Source: Flavobacterium cellulosilyticum (GTDB lineage: Bacteria > Bacteroidota > Bacteroidia > Flavobacteriales > Flavobacteriaceae). Taken from it: a stretch of DNA of 64,000 bases. The stretch is from positions 25,911 to 89,910 of the forward strand of contig NZ_SMFK01000016.1 in the NCBI RefSeq assembly GCF_004349355.1, written 5' to 3'. The first letter of the stretch is position 1. Each line of letters opens with the position of its first letter. A model generated the notes under the pieces. The model was not told the origin of the DNA, did not search any database, and worked only from the letters and a program-made list of their open reading frames with translations. A program made the translations under genes and the position numbers. Positions 61,201 to 64,000 of this stretch are shown piece after piece.

Positions 61201-64000
61201 CGCCACAAGTAGCCCAATTACTATGACGGTAAATCCAAATTTACCCGTTAGTGTAAGTGTTGGCGCTTCAGCCACAACAATTTGTTCCGGAACCAATGTA
61301 ACATTTACTGCAACCCCAACAAATGGAGGATCAACACCTTCTTATCAATGGAAACTTAATGGTAGTAATGTTGGGTCAAATAATACTACATATGCCTCAA
61401 CGACTTTATCAAATAATGATGTAGTTACCGTTGTTTTAACATCAAATGCGACTCCTTGTGCTACAGGTAACCCCGCTACAAGTAGCCCAATTACTATGAC
61501 GGTAAATCCAAATATACCTGTTAGTGTAAGTGTTGGTGCATCAACTACAACAATTTGTCCAGGAACCAATGTTACATTTACTGCAACTCCGACAAATGGG
61601 GGTACTACACCTGTGTATCAGTGGAAAATTAATGGTAGTAATGTTGGAACAAATAGTACTACATATGCCTCAACAACCTTATCAAATAATGATGTTGTAA
61701 CTGCTGTTATAACATCAAATGCGACTCCTTGTGCAACAGGCAACCCCGCCACAAGTAGCCCAATTACTATGACTGTAAATCCAAATTTACCCGTTAGTGT
61801 AAGTGTTGGCGCATCAGCTACAACAATTTGTTCCGGAACAAATGTGACATTTACTGCAACCCCAACAAATGGAGGATCAACACCTACTTATCAATGGAAA
61901 CTTAATGGTAGTAATGTTGGGTCAAATAATACTACATACGCCTCAACGACTTTATCAAATAATGATGTAGTTACCGTTGTTTTAACATCAAATGCGACTC
62001 CTTGTGCGACAGGTAACCCCGCTACAAGTAGCCCAATCACATTGACGGTTAATCCAAATGCAGCTATCAGCTTAACTTCAGCAGCAGGAACTAACAATCA
62101 AACAAGATGTATCAATATAGCTATAGCTAATATTACATATGCAGTAAGCGGAGGAGGAACAGGAGCTGGTGTTTCTGGATTACCGCTTGGTGTAACTGGA
62201 ACATTTAGTGGAAGCACCTTTACTATTAGCGGAACTCCCTCTGTAGCTGGTATTTTTAATTATACTGTTACAACAACTGGGAATTGTTCGCAAACAACAG
62301 CAACAGGAACAATAACAGTAAATCCAAATGCAGCAATAACACTAACATCAGCACCAGCTACAACCTTACAAAATATATGTAGACTTTCGGCTATTACAAA
62401 TATTACTTATAATGTTACTGGTGCAAGCACAATAAATGCAGCAGGTTTGCCTTCAGGTGTAAATGCTGTTCTTTCTGGTGGCATTGTCACTATTAGTGGT
62501 ACGCCAGCTGCGGCAGGAACTTATAATTATACCATAAACACTACTGGCCCTTGCGTTAATACATCAGCTTCAGGAACCATTGTTGTTTGGAATGGAAATC
62601 CTAGTGGTTGGAATGGAAGTTCATCAATTACCATTTCTAATAACTCCATATGTCCACCAGCAGCAAATATTACTATTAGCGCTCCAAATGGAGCAAGTAA
62701 TGTGCAGTATTACAAGTGGATTTTGCCTACAGGATGGTCAATAATTTCAGGTGACTTAACTAGTTCCATTTCTGTTTCTGTAACTACAGCAGCCCAAACA
62801 GGTAACCAAGTTGTAACAGTACAGGCTGTAAATTCATGTGGAAATATTGGTATATCTTCTCCTGCAAGCGGTAATAAAGCAATAAGCGTAGATACTTTTA
62901 CAGGAGTAACTGTTACTCCAATACCTCAATCCGTTTGTTCTGGTAGTTCTATTTCGGTTATAGGAACTTTAACAGGGAATGCCACTTCAGGTACATGGAC
63001 AGCACCTAGTGGCACATTTAGCCCAATGGTTATATCAGGAACTAATCCTATTACAGTATCTAGTACATATACCCCATCAATATCTTCAGGAAATGTTGCT
63101 TTAACAATAACAACAAATACGCCGACAGGTTGTTCAACTCAGCCCGGAACTGCAACTTTAAATGTAACCGTCAATCAAATTGTAACAATCACCGCACATC
63201 CAACCACAACCCAAACGATTTGTTCTGGCACCAATGCCAGTTTCAGTGTAACAGCAACAGGAACTGGTTTAACGTATCAATGGAGAAAAGGAACTACCAA
63301 TCTTAGTAATACAGGAAATATCACAGGAGCAACCACAGCCACATTAAATTTATCTAATGTAGCCACTTCCGATGCTGGAAGTTATAATGTCATTGTTAGT
63401 GGCGCAAGTCCTTGTTCCTCTGTAACATCAAATACTGCTACATTAGTAGTCAACCAAGCAGTAGCAATCAGTACTCAGCCTATATTAACACAAACTCTTT
63501 GTACTGGAAACTCCGTAAGCTTTAGCACAACTGCAACGGGAACAGGTTTATCCTATCAATGGAGAAAAGGCACAACAGTTTTAAATAATACAGGAAATAT
63601 TACAGGTGCAACCACTAGTACTTTAACTATCAATCCAGTTGTTTCAGCAGATGCAGCTTCGGATTATAACGTTGTTATAACTGGAACTGCACCTTGTACA
63701 CCAGTAACTTCAAATAATGCAGCATTGGTAATCAATGATGCTGTGGTGATTTCCACACAACCAGCCGCAACCCAAACGATTTGTTCAGGTACCAATGCTA
63801 GTTTTAGTATAATAGCTACAGGAACTGGTTTAACGTATCAATGGAGAAAAGGAACTACCAATCTTAGCAATACAGGAAATATCACAGGAGCAACCACAGC
63901 CACATTAAATTTATCTAATGTAGCCACTTCCGATGCTGGAAGTTATAATGTCATAGTTAGTGGCGCAAGTCCTTGTTCATCTGTAACATCAAATGCTGCT
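58232..64000 (+). CDS. Giant secreted repeat protein with Ig-like domains (5' part, runs off the window)
   Basis: Open for 1923 codons to the window edge; an in-frame TAA lies just upstream of the ATG, so the start is safe. Signal peptide MKKIYLFLILLFFNYYFGISQ. Residues about 22-190 form a distinct N-terminal domain (NFDQFASGIKINNIIYNTTGIDPNKI, with several Cys). From about 200 the protein is a string of beta-sandwich domains of Ig/PKD-like type, including FNWTGPNGYTSTVENPIINTVTTSNSGVYSVIVTDACG. Residues 550-1276 are eight near-identical 90-91-residue tandem repeats. Residues about 1290-1480 have putative-Ig modules (YAVSGGGTGAGVSGLPLGVTGTFSGSTFTISGTPSVAG). Three further Ig-like copies begin near residue 1650. 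The composition is rich in Thr, Ser, Asn and Gly. It is most likely a cell-surface adhesin of the SprB-like kind; a T9SS sorting domain would be expected at the missing C-terminus. Confidence 0.9.
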   Translation, partial: MKKIYLFLILLFFNYYFGISQNFDQFASGIKINNIIYNTTGIDPNKINSDSGAPNFERANLGVFGQNSSCAKITASEIKTWKTSSGNVCTATLYWRTYPNGSPSGIFNAIPLSMVTNCAGSVFADGIGPCTGNDQKWKDYSLNTNFITGLSPGSYILEINFGYTGSDTSISTCETTKYISNLGANYKASFTITNPITTPSVSSTTLCEGSSLTLTSNPSGGSAPYTFNWTGPNGYTSTVENPIINTVTTSNSGVYSVIVTDACGAISTIQSTNSVTVNTLSVAPTTISGTTTICNGQSTTLTVSGGTLGTAGIAEWFSGSCGGTSVGTGNSISVSPTANTTYYVRYAGTCNSTTCTTATVIVNPILVPSASILANPTSPICSGTSVTFTATSKNGGSTPSYQWFINNVAINGQTASTFTTSTLNNSNQVKVEMTSNAICPVPATVTSNILTITVNPVLTPSVNILASQTTFCTGTSVTFSINSITNGGLTPTYQWKRNGNPISGENSSTYTSNSLVDNDIITLDLTSSATCAIPAMVSSNPIQVKVNPNLPVSVSVGASATTICAGTNVTFTATATNGGTTPAYQWKLNASNVGINSATYTNSALVNGDVVSVQLTSNATCATGNLATSSPITMTVNPNLPVSVSVGASATTICPGTNVIFTATPTNGGTTPAYQWKINGNNVGTNSATYTSTTLSNNDVITAVISSNATPCATGNPATSSPITMTVNPNLPVSVSVGASATTICSGTNVTFTATPTNGGSTPTYQWKLNGSNVGSNNTTYASTNLSNNDVVTVVLTSNATPCATGNPATSSPITMTVNPNLPVSVSVGASATTICSGTNVTFTATPTNGGTTPAYQWKINGNNVGTNSATYASTTLSNNDVITAVITSNATPCATGSPATSSPITMTVNPNLPVSVSVGASATTICSGTNVTFTATPTNGGSTPTYQWKLNGSNVGSNNTTYASTNLSNNDVVTVVLTSNATPCATGNPATSSPITMTVNPNLPVSVSVGASATTICSGTNVTFTATPTNGGSTPSYQWKLNGSNVGSNNTTYASTTLSNNDVVTVVLTSNATPCATGNPATSSPITMTVNPNIPVSVSVGASTTTICPGTNVTFTATPTNGGTTPVYQWKINGSNVGTNSTTYASTTLSNNDVVTAVITSNATPCATGNPATSSPITMTVNPNLPVSVSVGASATTICSGTNVTFTATPTNGGSTPTYQWKLNGSNVGSNNTTYASTTLSNNDVVTVVLTSNATPCATGNPATSSPITLTVNPNAAISLTSAAGTNNQTRCINIAIANITYAVSGGGTGAGVSGLPLGVTGTFSGSTFTISGTPSVAGIFNYTVTTTGNCSQTTATGTITVNPNAAITLTSAPATTLQNICRLSAITNITYNVTGASTINAAGLPSGVNAVLSGGIVTISGTPAAAGTYNYTINTTGPCVNTSASGTIVVWNGNPSGWNGSSSITISNNSICPPAANITISAPNGASNVQYYKWILPTGWSIISGDLTSSISVSVTTAAQTGNQVVTVQAVNSCGNIGISSPASGNKAISVDTFTGVTVTPIPQSVCSGSSISVIGTLTGNATSGTWTAPSGTFSPMVISGTNPITVSSTYTPSISSGNVALTITTNTPTGCSTQPGTATLNVTVNQIVTITAHPTTTQTICSGTNASFSVTATGTGLTYQWRKGTTNLSNTGNITGATTATLNLSNVATSDAGSYNVIVSGASPCSSVTSNTATLVVNQAVAISTQPILTQTLCTGNSVSFSTTATGTGLSYQWRKGTTVLNNTGNITGATTSTLTINPVVSADAASDYNVVITGTAPCTPVTSNNAALVINDAVVISTQPAATQTICSGTNASFSIIATGTGLTYQWRKGTTNLSNTGNITGATTATLNLSNVATSDAGSYNVIVSGASPCSSVTSNAA
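59879..62059 (+). repeat. Eight tandem 270-273-bp coding repeats
   Basis: Unit starts at 59879, 60149, 60422, 60695, 60968, 61241, 61514 and 61787; the first unit is 270 bp and the others 273 bp. Each encodes one beta-sandwich domain opening LPVSVSVGASATTIC and closing ATSSPITMTVNPN, with two Cys placed for one disulfide. Two more diverged copies precede them (from about 59324). Units fall into two types: YQWKLNGSNVGSNNTTY (A) and YQWKINGNNVGTNSATY (B). Confidence 0.95.
63179..64000 (+). repeat. Three Ig-like coding repeats of about 280 bp
   Basis: Copies begin near 63179, 63458 and 63740 with spacing 279 and 282 bp; the third is cut by the window end. Each has a TICSGTNASFSVTATGTGLTY segment, WRKGTTNLSNTGNITGATT and NVATSDAGSYNVIVSG, the last a standard Ig-fold DxGxY motif. 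Copies 1 and 3 are almost identical in DNA, while copy 2 is more diverged. Confidence 0.9.

Noticed and set aside
59879..62059. Tandem repeats considered as a CRISPR array
   Set aside because: Units are 270-273 bp, fully coding and without short direct repeats and unique spacers.
59431..62097. A series of minus-strand ORFs of 60-90 codons, one per repeat
   Set aside because: They are antisense shadows of the plus-strand repeat gene, repeat with the same 273-bp period and arise from its codon bias. The plus frame is open with a signal peptide.

Overview
The window looks like chromosome of a Flavobacteriaceae member, most likely Flavobacterium or a close relative. The DNA is AT-rich. The best promoters fit the Bacteroidetes sigma consensus TTG-N19-TANNTTTG (upstream of the coiled-coil/zapA pair, HU and tRNA-Met), and start codons lack clear Shine-Dalgarno sequences. 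The gene content points the same way: TonB-type outer-membrane proteins with carboxypeptidase-regulatory N-domains, a PorT-like barrel, DUF4290 and DUF493 proteins, ribosomal protein L31 type B, a type IX secretion (T9SS) sorting domain, and a 6S RNA between zapA and rny.

Layout. 1-4.0 kb: a lipoprotein and alaS, both on the minus strand. 4.0-7.5 kb: a plus-strand run of M23 peptidase, MerR-type regulator, LemA and two TPM-domain proteins. 7.7-13.4 kb: a cysteine-rich Rrf2 regulator, a leader region with paired direct repeats and a possible 19-residue leader peptide, then an outer-membrane porin and a PstSCAB-like oxyanion ABC importer without PhoU. 13.5-16.8 kb: a small Spy-like periplasmic protein and a large TonB-like barrel. 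17-22.9 kb: the GTPases der and era, cobA, a GlmU-like nucleotidyltransferase and rpmE. 23-29.5 kb: a DUF4199 membrane protein, a GT2 glycosyltransferase, an ORF6N regulator, a phosphohexomutase, an MsbA-like ABC exporter and a DUF2971 protein. 29.5-38.6 kb: a TonB receptor with an M23 peptidase, a coiled-coil protein, zapA, 6S RNA, rny, xerD, a PorT-like barrel and aroQ. 38.7-50.7 kb: a DUF5686-type surface protein, a cation efflux protein, a minus-strand DUF493-DUF4290-murA run, recQ, fmt, HU, YqgE, a class IV aminotransferase and a START-like protein, followed by tRNA-Met.

50.9-64 kb is an accessory surface-protein island. It holds a decayed T9SS-protein remnant, an ORF cut by one in-frame stop, a 1499-residue T9SS-exported protein with thrombospondin-3-like calcium repeats and a LamG-like domain, and the first 1923 codons of a giant secreted repeat protein that runs off the right edge. 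The giant gene has eight near-identical 90-91-residue tandem repeats, part of which alternate between two types as if pairs had been duplicated.

The points most worth a second look are the leader region of the Pst-like operon, the alternating repeats of the giant gene, the remnant T9SS gene upstream of its apparent relative, the Cys-to-Asp change in the MurA active site, the 6S RNA locus and several families of degenerate intergenic repeats. All calls come from reading the sequence; no database search was run.
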